A stretch of 64,000 nucleotides of DNA from Sorangium cellulosum So0157-2 (GTDB lineage Bacteria; Myxococcota_A; Polyangia; Polyangiales; Polyangiaceae), in NCBI RefSeq assembly GCF_000418325.1, contig NC_021658.1:12063501-12127500 (forward strand), given 5' to 3'. Both the position numbers and the translations under genes were made by a program. Of the stretch, positions 56,227 to 64,000 are shown one piece after another. The notes under the pieces are model-generated. The model was not told where the DNA came from. It did not search any database and worked only from the letters and a program-made list of their open reading frames with translations. Each line of letters starts with the position of its first letter. Position 1 is the first letter of the stretch.

Positions 56227-57602
56227 TGCGCTGGCGCCACGCGAGCCTCCGGGGGCGCGGGCGCGCGGTCCTCGTGCCCCTCGCGCTGCTCCTCGGCGTC
56301 GGACAGGCCGCCTGCGCCGGCCACGAAGATCGCGTGCGCACCGCGCTCGCCGCGCTCGACCGCGGGGCGCCCGCGGAGGCGGTGGCCGCGCTGAACGAGC
56401 AGATGGAGGTCGAGAGCGCGGCCGAGCTTCCGGCGCTGAAGGGCGACAACGCGCTCCTCCTGCTCGACCGCGGCAACATCCTCCTCGGCATGGACCGCTA
56501 CAAGCTGTCCGCGCGCGACCTCGGGGCGGCCGACAAGTCGATCGACCTGCTCGACATGTCGCGCGGGGCCGCCGCCGAGCTCGGCAAATACCTCTTCTCG
56601 GACGACGCGGGCCCGTACAAGGCGCCTGCGTACGAGAAGCTGCTCATCAACACCATCAACATGATGAACTACCTGGCCCAGCGCGACCTCACCGGGGCCA
56701 GGGTCGAGGCCCGCCGCCTCGCCGTGATGCAGAAGTACCTGCGCGAGCACGAGGGCGAGACGGCGCTCATCGGCCTCGGGAGCTACCTCGCCGGCTTCGC
56801 CTTCGAGAAGAGCGGTCAGGTCGACGAGGCGCTCCTCTACTACGACGACGCGCTCCGCCACGGGCCGTATCCGTCGCTCCGCGCCCCGCTCCGCGCGCTC
56901 ACGCGCGGCGAGCCGAGGACGCCCCGCATCGCCGCCCAGATCGAGGGCGTGGAGCCGCCGCCGCCGCTCGCCGAGGCCGGCGAGGCGGAGCTCGTGGTCG
57001 TCGTCGGGTTCGGGCGCGTGCCGCAGAAGGTGCCGCAGCGCTTGCCGATCGGGCTCGCGCTCACGCTCGTCGCCGACGACATCAGCCCGTTCGATCGCGC
57101 ACGGGCCAACGAGCTCGCGGCCAAGGGGCTCGTCACGTGGGTCAACTACCCGACGCTCGCCCGGGGCAAGGGCGGCTACGCGATCCCGACCCTGAAGCTG
57201 GATGGGCGCTCCCAGCCGCTGGAGCAGGCCCTCGACGTCGAGGCGCAGGTGCGCTCGGCCTGGAAGAAGAGCGAGGGCACGATCATCCTGTCGGCCATCA
57301 CGCGGACGCTCGCCCGCGTCGCCGCGGGCGAGGCCGCCCAGGGCGCCACCGAGGCGGCCGCGGAGGACTCCGGGCCGCTGGGCCTGCTCGTCGGCCTGCT
57401 CACGAGCGCGACGCTGACCGCGCTCGACACCCCGGACACGCGCGGCTGGTCGACGCTCCCCGCGCGCATCGCGATCGCGCGCACCCGCGTCCCCGCGGGC
57501 ACGCACGAGGTCGTCGTGAGCGCCCGGGGCGAGGTGCGGCGCGCCCGGGTGACCGTGGCCGCGGGCGGGTGGGCCTTCGTCCCGGTGATGGTGCTGCGCT
57601 GA
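56226..57602 (+). CDS. COG3014-like lipoprotein partner of LpoB
   Basis: A 458-residue exported protein. The hydrophobic N-terminus ends in GQAACAG, a weak lipobox. Residues about 35-230 are helical and TPR-like (e.g. DNALLLLDRGNILLGMDRY and GFAFEKSGQVDEALLYYDDA). Residues about 250-458 are mostly beta, with VVVVGFGRVPQK and a late GWSTLPARIAIARTRVPAG. Adjacent lpoB and COG3014 genes recur in other Gram-negative bacteria as I recall; function is unknown. It is translationally coupled to the lpoB-like gene. Confidence 0.82.
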   Translation: MRWRHASLRGRGRAVLVPLALLLGVGQAACAGHEDRVRTALAALDRGAPAEAVAALNEQMEVESAAELPALKGDNALLLLDRGNILLGMDRYKLSARDLGAADKSIDLLDMSRGAAAELGKYLFSDDAGPYKAPAYEKLLINTINMMNYLAQRDLTGARVEARRLAVMQKYLREHEGETALIGLGSYLAGFAFEKSGQVDEALLYYDDALRHGPYPSLRAPLRALTRGEPRTPRIAAQIEGVEPPPPLAEAGEAELVVVVGFGRVPQKVPQRLPIGLALTLVADDISPFDRARANELAAKGLVTWVNYPTLARGKGGYAIPTLKLDGRSQPLEQALDVEAQVRSAWKKSEGTIILSAITRTLARVAAGEAAQGATEAAAEDSGPLGLLVGLLTSATLTALDTPDTRGWSTLPARIAIARTRVPAGTHEVVVSARGEVRRARVTVAAGGWAFVPVMVLR

Positions 57603-57664
57603 GCGGCCCCGGGCGCGGCCGGAAGGGTTGCCGGCGCATCCCTCCCGCGGCAGTCTCCGCGCCG

Positions 57665-58192
57665 ATGCGTAGCCCTGCTCTCCGCGCCGTGCTGGTCCGC
57701 GCGCTCTCGGCGTGCTCTCCCCTCGCGCTCCTCGGCGCGACCGCCTGCGGGACGCTGGCCACCTCGCCGTCCTGGGTCGGCGGCGGCCTCGCGGTCTCCG
57801 CGCCGATCCGCGCGGCCGAGGAGGACGCGGCGCAGGAGCGGGAGCGGGCGCTCGTCGCGAGTCAGCCGAAGCAGATCGGCGCGCGGCACATCCTCGTCAT
57901 GCACGACGGCTCGAAGAGCAGGCCCGAGGGCGTCCGCCGCACGCGCGACGAGGCGCGCGCGCGCGCCCAGGAGGCGCTCCTCAAGATCCGCGGCGGGGCG
58001 GCCTTCGAGGACGTGGTCGCCGAGTACAGCGACGAGCCTGGCGCCAAGGAGCGCGGCGGCGACCTCGGGGTGTTCGAGCGCGGCGTGATGGTGAAGGGCT
58101 TCGCCGACGTCGCCTTTGCCCTGAAGGTCGGCGAGGTGAGCGAGGTCGTCGAGACCCCGTTCGGATTCCACATCATCCAGCGCACCGAGTAG
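57665..58192 (+). CDS. Parvulin-type peptidyl-prolyl isomerase, lipoprotein-like
   Basis: A 175-residue protein. The N-terminal hydrophobic region ends in GATAC, a possible lipobox. Residues about 75-175 are a PpiC domain: ARHILVMH at its start, GGDLGVFERG in the middle, and PFGFHIIQRTE at the end. It would catalyse prolyl isomerisation in envelope protein folding. It is 62 nt downstream of the COG3014-like gene and on the same strand. Confidence 0.88.
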   Translation: MRSPALRAVLVRALSACSPLALLGATACGTLATSPSWVGGGLAVSAPIRAAEEDAAQERERALVASQPKQIGARHILVMHDGSKSRPEGVRRTRDEARARAQEALLKIRGGAAFEDVVAEYSDEPGAKERGGDLGVFERGVMVKGFADVAFALKVGEVSEVVETPFGFHIIQRTE

Positions 58193-58250
58193 CGCCGGTC
58201 GCGGCCGTCCGCGCGGGGGCCGCGGGCTCGACGCCTCCGCCCGGGTCGCC

Positions 58251-58256
58251 TAGCGT
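58251..58256 (+). promoter_or_regulatory. -10-like TAGCGT, leaderless start
   Basis: TAGCGT lies 7 nt before ATG 58264 of the glucosidase gene, with no Shine-Dalgarno sequence in between. Confidence 0.4.
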
Positions 58257-58263
58257 GGCTCGC

Positions 58264-60930
58264 ATGACGAGGACCGTCCCCGCCGCGCTGACCGCCGAGC
58301 ACCGCCGCCTCGAAGAGGAGCGCGAGCGCCTCCTGCGCTGGAAGCACTGGGGCCCTTACCTGTCGGAGCGCGCCTGGGGGACGGTGCGCGAGGACTACAG
58401 CGCGAACGGGGACGCCTGGGCGCATTTCCCGCACGATCACGCCCGGAGCCGCGCCTATCGCTGGAACGAGGACGGCCTCGGCGGCATCTGCGACCGCCAC
58501 CAGATCCTGTGCCTCGCGGTCGCCGTCTGGAACGAGAAGGATCCGATCTTGAAGGAGCGGGCCTTCGGCCTGACCGGGCCCGAGGGCAACCACGGCGAGG
58601 ACGTCAAGGAGATCTACTACTACGAGGACGCGACGCCGACCTCCAGCTACCTGCGTTACCTCTACCGGTACCCGCAGCGCGAGTTCCCGTACGGAGCGCT
58701 CATCGATGCCGCGCGCGAGCGCGGCCTCGCCGAGGGCGAGGTCGATCTCCCCGATCTCGGCGCCTTCGACGGCGATCGCTACTTCGACGTCATCGTCGAG
58801 TACGCGAAGCGGAGCCCGAGCGACATCTTCATGGTCATCACGGTGGTGAACCGCGGCCCGGAGCCCGCGCCGATCCACGTGCTGCCGCACCTCTGGTTCC
58901 GCAACACCTGGTCGTGGAGCGACCCTCCCGGCCCCGTCCCGGAGATCCGGGCCATGCAGAGCGGCCCTGGCCACGTGATGTTGCGCGCGGCGCACCCCGA
59001 GCACGGCGCGCATCACCTCTACATCGAGGGCAGGCCGGAGCTGCTCTTCACCAACAACGAGACGAACCACGAGCGGCTCTACGGCGCCCCCTCGCGGACG
59101 CCCTACGTGAAGGACGCATTCCATGACCGGGTCATCCACGGCGACGCGTCGCGGGTGAACCCCGAGCTGCGCGGCACCAAGGCCGCGAGCTGGCACCGCC
59201 TCGAGGTGCCGGCCGGCGGGCGCAGGCGGATCCTGCTCCGGCTCGCGCCGGACCCGGTGGAGCGGCCGTTCGAGTTCGCGGACGAGCTCCTGGAGATGCG
59301 CCGCCGCGAGGCGGACGAGTACTATCTCGCCGTCCAGGGTCCTCATCTGTCCGAGGATCGCCGCGCCATCCAGCGGCAGGCGGCGGCGGGGCTCTTCTGG
59401 ACGATGCAGTTCTATCACTACGACGTCGACGCCTGGCTCCGCGGCGACGTCGAGGCGCCGCCGCCCGAGCGGCTCTCGGGCCGCAACGACCAGTGGCGTC
59501 ATGTCTCGGTCGCCGACGTCATCTCGATGCCGGACAAGTGGGAGTACCCCTGGTTCGCGGCCTGGGATCTCGCCTTCCACGCGGTCGCGCTGGCCTCGCT
59601 CGACATCGATCTCGCGAAGGCGCAGCTGAAGCTGATGGTCAAGGAGTGGTACCAGCACCCGAACGGCCAGCTGCCCGCGTACGAGTGGGAGTTCTCGGAC
59701 TTGAACCCGCCGGTGCACGCGTGGGCGACCTACCAGCTCTACAAGATCGAGCGGAAGCAGCGGGGCGAGGGCGATCGGGTGTTCCTGGAGCGGGTGTTCC
59801 ACAAGCTCCTCATCAACTTCGCCTGGTGGGTCAACAAGCGTGACGCCGAGGGGCACAACGTGTTCGAGGGCGGGTTCCTCGGCCTCGACAACATCTCCCT
59901 CTTCGATCGCAGCGAGCGGCTCGCGCCCGGGATGCGCCTCGAGCAGGCTGACGCCACCGCGTGGATGGCGATGTACTGCCTCGACCTCATGCGCATCGCG
60001 CTCGAGCTCGCGCTCGACAACTCCGCGTACGAGGATCTCGCCAGCAAGTTCTTCGAGCATTTCCTGCGGATCGCGCACGCGCTCCACCACGCGCAGGGCG
60101 GCAGGCTGCCGCTCTGGTCCGAGGAGGAGGGCTTCTACTTCGACATCCTGACCGCCGGCGGGAGGCCGCGGCACGTGAAGATCCGGTCGGCGGTGGGCCT
60201 CATCCCGCTCTGCGCCGTGCACGTGATCACGCCGGAGATCTACGGCAAGCTCGCGAACTTCCGGCGCCGGACCGAGTGGTTCCTCCGCAAGAACCCCGCG
60301 CTGGCCGAGGCGATCACGGTGCGTCCGGACGGCCGGCAGGTGCTCTCTGCGGTGACGCCGGGGCGCCTCGAGCGGGTGCTCGCGCACCTGTTCGACGAGG
60401 ACAAGTTCCTCTCGCCGTTCGGCCCGCGCTCGCTCTCGAAGGAGCACGCGGCCGCGCCCGTCTCGCTCGGGCTGGAGCAGCCCTGCCATGCGCAGTACAC
60501 GGTCGGTTACGAGCCGGGCGAGTCGATCACGCGCATGAAGGGGGGCAACTCCAACTGGCGCGGCCCGATCTGGTTCCCGCTCAACTATCTGCTCTACCGC
60601 TCGCTGCTCCGGCTCGATCACGGCTTCGGCGACGTGCTCACGATCCCCCCGGTCGGCGGCCACGGCCCTCGCACGCTCCGCGACGGCGCGCACGAGCTAG
60701 AGCGGCGGCTGATCGCGATCTTCGAGCGCGATCGCGAGGGGCGCCGCCCGGTCTACGGCGAGCACCCGCTCTTCCAGCGCGACCCCCATTTCCGCGATCG
60801 TCTGTTCTTTTTCGAGTACTTCCACGGCGACACCGGCGCCGGGCTCGGCGCCTCGCACCAGACCGGCTGGACCGCCCTCGTCGGCGATCTGATCCTCCGC
60901 GCCGGCCGCCACCACCTCCCCTATTCGTAG
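58264..60930 (+). CDS. GH63-like / MGH1-like glucosidase
   Basis: An 888-residue cytoplasmic glycoside hydrolase with an (alpha/alpha)6-barrel. Recognisable blocks are the N-terminal RAWGTVREDYSANGDAW and YRWNEDGLGGICD, the central KWEYPWFAAWDLAFHA with the likely catalytic Asp, HPNGQLPAYEWEFSD, and the late MKGGNSNWRGPIWFPLNYL and TGWTALVGDLI. The family includes mannosylglycerate hydrolase and uncharacterised glucosidases; a role in compatible-solute or storage-sugar turnover is possible. No signal peptide is seen. Upstream open frame is non-conserved. The leaderless-type promoter suggests its own transcription. Confidence 0.9.
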   Translation: MTRTVPAALTAEHRRLEEERERLLRWKHWGPYLSERAWGTVREDYSANGDAWAHFPHDHARSRAYRWNEDGLGGICDRHQILCLAVAVWNEKDPILKERAFGLTGPEGNHGEDVKEIYYYEDATPTSSYLRYLYRYPQREFPYGALIDAARERGLAEGEVDLPDLGAFDGDRYFDVIVEYAKRSPSDIFMVITVVNRGPEPAPIHVLPHLWFRNTWSWSDPPGPVPEIRAMQSGPGHVMLRAAHPEHGAHHLYIEGRPELLFTNNETNHERLYGAPSRTPYVKDAFHDRVIHGDASRVNPELRGTKAASWHRLEVPAGGRRRILLRLAPDPVERPFEFADELLEMRRREADEYYLAVQGPHLSEDRRAIQRQAAAGLFWTMQFYHYDVDAWLRGDVEAPPPERLSGRNDQWRHVSVADVISMPDKWEYPWFAAWDLAFHAVALASLDIDLAKAQLKLMVKEWYQHPNGQLPAYEWEFSDLNPPVHAWATYQLYKIERKQRGEGDRVFLERVFHKLLINFAWWVNKRDAEGHNVFEGGFLGLDNISLFDRSERLAPGMRLEQADATAWMAMYCLDLMRIALELALDNSAYEDLASKFFEHFLRIAHALHHAQGGRLPLWSEEEGFYFDILTAGGRPRHVKIRSAVGLIPLCAVHVITPEIYGKLANFRRRTEWFLRKNPALAEAITVRPDGRQVLSAVTPGRLERVLAHLFDEDKFLSPFGPRSLSKEHAAAPVSLGLEQPCHAQYTVGYEPGESITRMKGGNSNWRGPIWFPLNYLLYRSLLRLDHGFGDVLTIPPVGGHGPRTLRDGAHELERRLIAIFERDREGRRPVYGEHPLFQRDPHFRDRLFFFEYFHGDTGAGLGASHQTGWTALVGDLILRAGRHHLPYS

Positions 60931-60977
60931 CGCGCCACACAAGATGCACGGCTCGGCGCCGGTTCGTCGCCGATCCG

Positions 60978-60986
60978 TGCTAGGAG
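60978..60986 (+). promoter_or_regulatory. Extended -10-like element before GTG start
   Basis: TGC-TAGGAG ends 7 nt before GTG 60994. The GGAGG inside it could also be read as a Shine-Dalgarno sequence at a suitable distance, so this case is ambiguous. Confidence 0.35.
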
Positions 60987-60993
60987 GGCGCCT

Positions 60994-61821
60994 GTGTCGC
61001 TGGCGTTCGGCGTCTTGCTCCTCGCGCTGGCCGTCATGCTGGGCGGCATTGCGGCGCTCTTCCGTCATCGCAGCGAGGGCGCGATGTCTGCGCTCCGGAC
61101 GTTCGCCCTGGTCGGGGCGGCGTCGATAGCGTTGCTGCATCTCTTGCCGGAGGCGCTCGGCGAGATCGGCTGGCCAGCGTTGCTCGCGGCGGTGGCGGGC
61201 TTCCTTGCGCCGGCCCTGCTCGAGCGCCTCGTGGTCGGCGAGGCCGGCGCTCACCGCACGCCCACGACGGCGCTTGCGATGGGGTATGCCGCGGTGCTGG
61301 CGCATCAGTTCGGCGAGGGAGCGGCGGTGGCGTCGCTCTCGCGGGTGGGTCAGCTGACGTTGCCTGTCGTGCTCGCGCTGGCGGCGCACACGGTGCCGCT
61401 CGCCATGGTGGTGGCGATCCAGGTCCTCGAGGTGAGGGCGGGTACGGGCGGCAAGCGGGCCATGAGCGCGGCGCTCGCGGGCATTGCGCTCGCCACGGTG
61501 GTTGGCGCCTTCGCGACGCGGCTCGTCGATCTGGAGCGCCTTGAAGCGGTCGAGCCCTGGCTGCTCTCTGCCGTGGCGGGCCTTCTCTTGCATGCCCTCT
61601 CGCACGAGGCGGTCGCGAGCGGCCCAGCGACGACGGTCAGCCGGGCTGGCGAGGCTGTGGGCGGCCTGCTCGGCCTCGCGCTCGCCACGATCGGCATTGA
61701 TGAGGAGGAGTGGGTCCAGCAGATCCCGTTTCAGCTCCAGATCGCCGCCCTGGTCGTCGTTGCAGGGCTCATTCTTCTGCGCAGCTACGGCCCCAGGCGA
61801 GCCGCCGAGCACCCCCACTGA
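60994..61821 (+). CDS. ZIP-family metal transporter-like protein
   Basis: A 275-residue membrane protein with eight predicted helices. ZIP-like features are LLHLLPEAL in helix 2, HQFGEGAAV in helix 4 (His and Glu as metal ligands), AAHTVPLAM in helix 5, and LHALSHE late in the protein. It probably moves zinc or a related divalent metal across the inner membrane; direction and metal are not readable. GTG 60994 is used as start. It is the last protein gene before the repeat-rich stretch. Confidence 0.8.
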   Translation: MSLAFGVLLLALAVMLGGIAALFRHRSEGAMSALRTFALVGAASIALLHLLPEALGEIGWPALLAAVAGFLAPALLERLVVGEAGAHRTPTTALAMGYAAVLAHQFGEGAAVASLSRVGQLTLPVVLALAAHTVPLAMVVAIQVLEVRAGTGGKRAMSAALAGIALATVVGAFATRLVDLERLEAVEPWLLSAVAGLLLHALSHEAVASGPATTVSRAGEAVGGLLGLALATIGIDEEEWVQQIPFQLQIAALVVVAGLILLRSYGPRRAAEHPH

Positions 61822-62024
61822 CCGCGCCCGCGACGGCAGGGGTACCGCCGCTATCCCCCATGAGGCTGCCCCCTCGCCGTCTGGACCGAGCTCGCGAAGC
61901 GCACCGTTGTCGGCGTGCCGGCCGGACGTCCACGACCACCAACGCGACCGCGTAATGTGCGCACGACCGTGGAGTTCGCTGCGCCAGCCGAGGCAGCTCT
62001 CCTGGACGCACGGTCACATAGCGA

Positions 62025-62336
62025 CCGAGCTCAGTTCCGAGCGGATGAGCTCAGCTCCAGAGTCCCAGCGGACGAGCTCAGCTCCCGAGCGACCGAGCTC
62101 ACCTCGCAGCGGACGGGCTCAGCTGCCGAGCGACCGAGCTCAGTTTCCAGCGGACGAGCCCAGCTGCCGAGCGACCGAGCTCAGTTCCCAGCGGACGAGC
62201 CCAGCTGCCGAGCGACCGAGCTCAGTTTCCAGCGGACGAGCCCAGCTGCCGAGCGACCGAGCTCAGTTTCCAGCGGACGAGCCCAGCTGCCGAGCGACCG
62301 AGCTCAGTTCCCAGCGGACGAGCCCAGCTGCCGAGC
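62025..62336. repeat. 41-bp minisatellite with internal 20/21-bp half-units
   Basis: GAGCTCA(G/C) marks unit starts at 62095, 62136, 62177, 62218, 62259 and 62300, an exact 41-nt spacing. Less regular units precede these from about 62025. Each unit is itself two diverged halves, roughly AGCGACCGAGCTCAGTTTCC and AGCGGACGAGCCCAGCTGCC, so this is a higher-order repeat. The period is not a multiple of three, and the units are nearly identical, which points to recent amplification. Confidence 0.92.
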
Positions 62337-62378
62337 GGGTCCGTCGATCCCTACCACCGCGGGTCTTGACAGACGGTA

Positions 62379-62534
62379 GGCCCCCTGAGGGGGTGCTCGC
62401 CGGGCGGTGCGGCGAGAGCCGGTGTCTGAGCCTGGGACGTTCCATCTCCGGCGTGCGCAGCGCGCCGGGGATGGAACGTCCCAGGCGAGTTCGGCTCTCG
62501 CCGCACCGCCCGGCGAGCACCCCCTCAGGGGGCC
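62379..62534. repeat. 156-nt near-perfect palindrome
   Basis: Outer arms 62379-62421 and 62492-62534 are perfect 43-nt inverted copies. Inner arms 62430-62453 and 62463-62486 match over 24 nt with one mismatch. A 9-nt apical loop and a small asymmetric internal loop (8 versus 5 nt) complete the structure. Within the outer arm CCCCC-TGA-GGGGG can fold on its own. There is no open frame that suggests a transposase; a non-autonomous element or cruciform-forming repeat fits best. Confidence 0.9.
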
Positions 62535-62656
62535 GGGCTGCTCAGAACGCTCTTCCCTGCCGCCTCAGCTCGCCGCTGCCGAGACGCCCTCCGGAAGCCG
62601 AAAGCGGCCACCGCGCCACGCCGCGCCCGCGGCGGAGCCCCCGAGACCTCAAAAGT

Positions 62657-62706
62657 CCGAGGACAAAAAGAAAAAACCTGCGCACGGCTCGCACCATGCG
62701 CAGGTT
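62657..62706 (-). terminator. Intrinsic terminator of 5S rRNA
   Basis: On the minus strand AACCTGCGCA pairs with TGCGCAGGTT (62706-62675, 10-bp stem, 12-nt loop). It is followed at once by TTTTCTTTTTGTCCTCGG (62674 down to 62657), a classic T-run in an otherwise extremely GC-rich genome. The last 14 nt equal the post-hairpin sequence of the rplM-rpsI terminator. Confidence 0.92.
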
Positions 62707-62715
62707 CGAAGAAAA

Positions 62716-62834
62716 TCCCGGCGGCGTCCTACTCTCCCACCAGGTTGCCCTGGCAGTACCATCGGCTCCAAGAAGCTTAACTTCCGAGTTCGGTATGGGA
62801 TCGGGTGTGACCTTCTCGATATCACCACCGGAAA
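62716..62834 (-). rRNA. rrf: 5S ribosomal RNA
   Basis: The minus strand reads as 5S: the 5' end CCGGTGGTGATATC, loop A/helix III region AGGTCACACCCGATCCCAT, CCGAACTCGGAAGTTAAGCTT, GCCGATGGTACTG, and the 3' end GAGAGTAGGACGCCGCCGGG pairing with the 5' end. Ends are accurate to about two bases. A 23S gene would be expected just upstream, at coordinates above 62834, but a protein-gene fragment lies there. So this is either a solitary 5S gene or the end of a misjoined rRNA operon. Confidence 0.95.
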
Positions 62835-62862
62835 CTTGTGGGTGCGTCCAATCGGAACCCTG

Positions 62863-63079
62863 CGGAGCCCAGGCGTGGGCGCAGGAGGGTGTCGTCCAGT
62901 GCGGGTACTGCCAGTCCGGGCAAATCATGACCGCGGCCGCGTTGATCGCGCAGAAACCCGATCCGACCGACGCCGATATCGATGCGGCGCTGTCCGGAAA
63001 CGTGTGTCGGTGCGGGACCTATGTGCGCGTGCGCGAGGCGGTGATCCTCGCGTCGCGGCTCAAGCGAGGTGGTAAGTGA
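62863..63079 (+). pseudogene. 5'-truncated [2Fe-2S] small subunit of a molybdenum hydroxylase
   Basis: Only the C-terminal 70 or so residues remain. They carry the second cluster motif of the xanthine-dehydrogenase-family small subunit: CGYCQSGQIM and, after PTDADIDAALSGN, CRCGTY. The plant-type ferredoxin half with the first cluster and any start codon are missing. Upstream similarity ends between 62835 and 62866, at the 5' edge of the 5S gene. It overlaps the next gene as GTGA, so the operon end is intact. The closest relatives by motif are isoquinoline 1-oxidoreductase alpha subunits (IorA type). Confidence 0.85.
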
Positions 63080-64000
63080 GCGTCTCTCGGCGCGACTTCT
63101 TGCAGGTGGCCGCGGGCTCTGCGGCGGGGCTCCTGCTCAGCTTCTACGTGCCGCAGGGGGTCCGCGCCGCGCCGAAGGCGGCGCAGCCGCAGCCCCTGTC
63201 GCCGAACGCGTTCGTGCGCATCGGAACGGATGAGTCCGTGACCGTGGTGCTCGCGCACTCCGAGATGGGCCAGGGCATCTGGACCGGGCTCGCGATGCTG
63301 ATCGCCGAGGAGCTCGAGTGCGACTGGTCGAAGGTGCGGTCGGAGCACGCGCCGGCCGCGCCGGTGTACGGCCACCCGGTGATGCACTTCCAGATGACCG
63401 GCGGGTCGACGAGCACGAACGGCGAGTTCGATCGGTATCGCACCGTCGGCGCGATGGCGAAGGACATGCTGGTGCGCGCGGCCGCCGCCCGGTGGAAGGT
63501 CGCGCCCGCGGCGTGCGTCGTTGCGAAGGGGCTCGTCACCCACGGCAAGGATCAGCTGACCTACGGCCAGCTCGCCGAGGAGGCGATGAAGCTGACCCCG
63601 CCGGCGAAGGTGAAGCTGAAGGATCCCAAGGACTGGAAGCTGATCGGCACCCTGGTGCGCCGCATCGACACGCCGGAGAAGATCACGGGCAAGGCGCAGT
63701 TCGGGATCGACGTGCAGTTCCCCGGGCTGCGCACCGCCGTGGTGCTCCGCCCGCCGGCGTTCGGCGCGAAGCTCGCGAAGTACGACGCGGCCGACGCCCT
63801 CAAGGTGCCCGGCGTCGAGAAGGTCGTCCCCACCGCGAACGGCGTCGCCGTCGTCGCCGCGCATTTCTGGGCGGCCAAGCTCGGGCGCGACGCGCTCCGC
63901 GCCGAGTGGACGAAGCCCGAGGGGGGCGGCGCCGACAGCGCCAGGCTGCTCGACGAGTTCCGCGCGCAGGCGCGCAAGCCGGGCGCGGTCGCCCACCAGG
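63076..64000 (+). CDS. Molybdopterin-binding large subunit (IorB-like), 3' end beyond window
   Basis: The visible 308 residues start at GTG 63076, overlapping the preceding stop. A twin-arginine signal is present (SRRDFLQVAAGSAAGLLLSF), so the enzyme is exported folded. The mature part matches aldehyde oxidase/xanthine dehydrogenase-type large subunits of the IorB group: FVRIGTDESVTVVLAHSEMGQGIWTGLAML-like opening (residues about 46-75), TGGSTSTNGEFDRYR, and RRIDTPEKITGKAQFGIDV. The active-site Glu and MoCo loops lie beyond the window. It would need the [2Fe-2S] subunit, which is truncated here. Confidence 0.93.
   Translation, partial: MSVSRRDFLQVAAGSAAGLLLSFYVPQGVRAAPKAAQPQPLSPNAFVRIGTDESVTVVLAHSEMGQGIWTGLAMLIAEELECDWSKVRSEHAPAAPVYGHPVMHFQMTGGSTSTNGEFDRYRTVGAMAKDMLVRAAAARWKVAPAACVVAKGLVTHGKDQLTYGQLAEEAMKLTPPAKVKLKDPKDWKLIGTLVRRIDTPEKITGKAQFGIDVQFPGLRTAVVLRPPAFGAKLAKYDAADALKVPGVEKVVPTANGVAVVAAHFWAAKLGRDALRAEWTKPEGGGADSARLLDEFRAQARKPGAVAHQ

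Larger units (their letters stand above)
61822..62715. other. Gene-free, repeat-rich stretch between ZIP gene and 5S rRNA
   Basis: This 894-nt stretch holds no credible gene. It contains about 200 nt with no visible structure, then the 41-bp minisatellite (62025-62336), the 156-nt palindrome (62379-62534), about 120 nt of plain GC-rich sequence and the 5S terminator (62657-62706). A frame that is open through all of it is an artefact of repeats. Confidence 0.7.

Noticed and set aside
62025..62336. Possible CRISPR array
   Set aside because: The units are contiguous with no unique spacers and no cas genes are nearby; it is a tandem minisatellite.

Overview
The window looks like chromosome from a large-genome myxobacterium, most probably Sorangium or a close relative in the Polyangiales. 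This is an inference from very high G+C, near-total G/C at third codon positions, a Hanks-type kinase with a C-terminal membrane anchor, an AgmX/PglI-like C-terminal domain, and many Ala/Pro/Arg-rich proteins. There is no phage, integrase, intact transposase, CRISPR array or obvious secondary-metabolite cluster. Most genes are housekeeping or cell-envelope genes in short operons. Many starts and stops overlap by one to four bases (738-741, 16921-16924, 43473-43476, 56224-56228, 63076-63079).

Layout. 1-5.7 kb: a truncated exported protein behind a MoxR ATPase, a possible lipoprotein, a coiled-coil membrane protein, and cysA-cysK. 6-13.7 kb: a sugar-nucleotide epimerase, a DUF434 protein, a GT2 glycosyltransferase, a flippase-like membrane protein, an AgmX-like protein, a DUF2079 membrane protein and a UspA protein; several of these could serve surface-glycan assembly. 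13.9-25.9 kb: amt, yebC, a CPBP protease with coaBC, a DUF2007 protein, trpS, vanW-like, a Ser/Thr kinase and uvrC. 25.9-29.7 kb: a gene-poor stretch with a decayed amidohydrolase, two three-arm inverted repeats and one intact winged-helix gene. 29.7-41.7 kb: a DUF2062-methyltransferase fusion, a TPR protein, an M23 endopeptidase, rplM-rpsI with a strong terminator, two tRNA-Ser genes, an NtrY-like kinase, glmS, an MFS transporter and an RRM protein. 42-51 kb: an RND transporter operon, def, murF and a Pro-rich membrane protein with a broken frame. 51.5-61.8 kb: leuS, a trypsin-like lipoprotein, an LpoB/COG3014/PpiC cassette, a GH63-like glucosidase and a ZIP transporter. 61.8-64 kb: a 41-bp minisatellite, a 156-nt palindrome, a solitary 5S rRNA gene with its terminator, and the start of a molybdopterin hydroxylase operon whose small subunit is cut off at the 5S gene.

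Three features stand out. First, a recurrent extended -10 element (TGC-TAnnnT or close variants) lies 6-10 nt before at least eight start codons that lack a Shine-Dalgarno site, which points to frequent leaderless transcription. Second, the 62.0-63.1 kb segment stacks a higher-order repeat, a giant palindrome, an orphan 5S gene and a beheaded gene; it is either a real rearrangement hot spot or an assembly join. Third, there are several small structured repeats: a four-hairpin array before coaBC, two A-A'-A arm triplets on either side of the pseudogene, and a 14-nt motif shared by the 5S and rplM-rpsI terminators.
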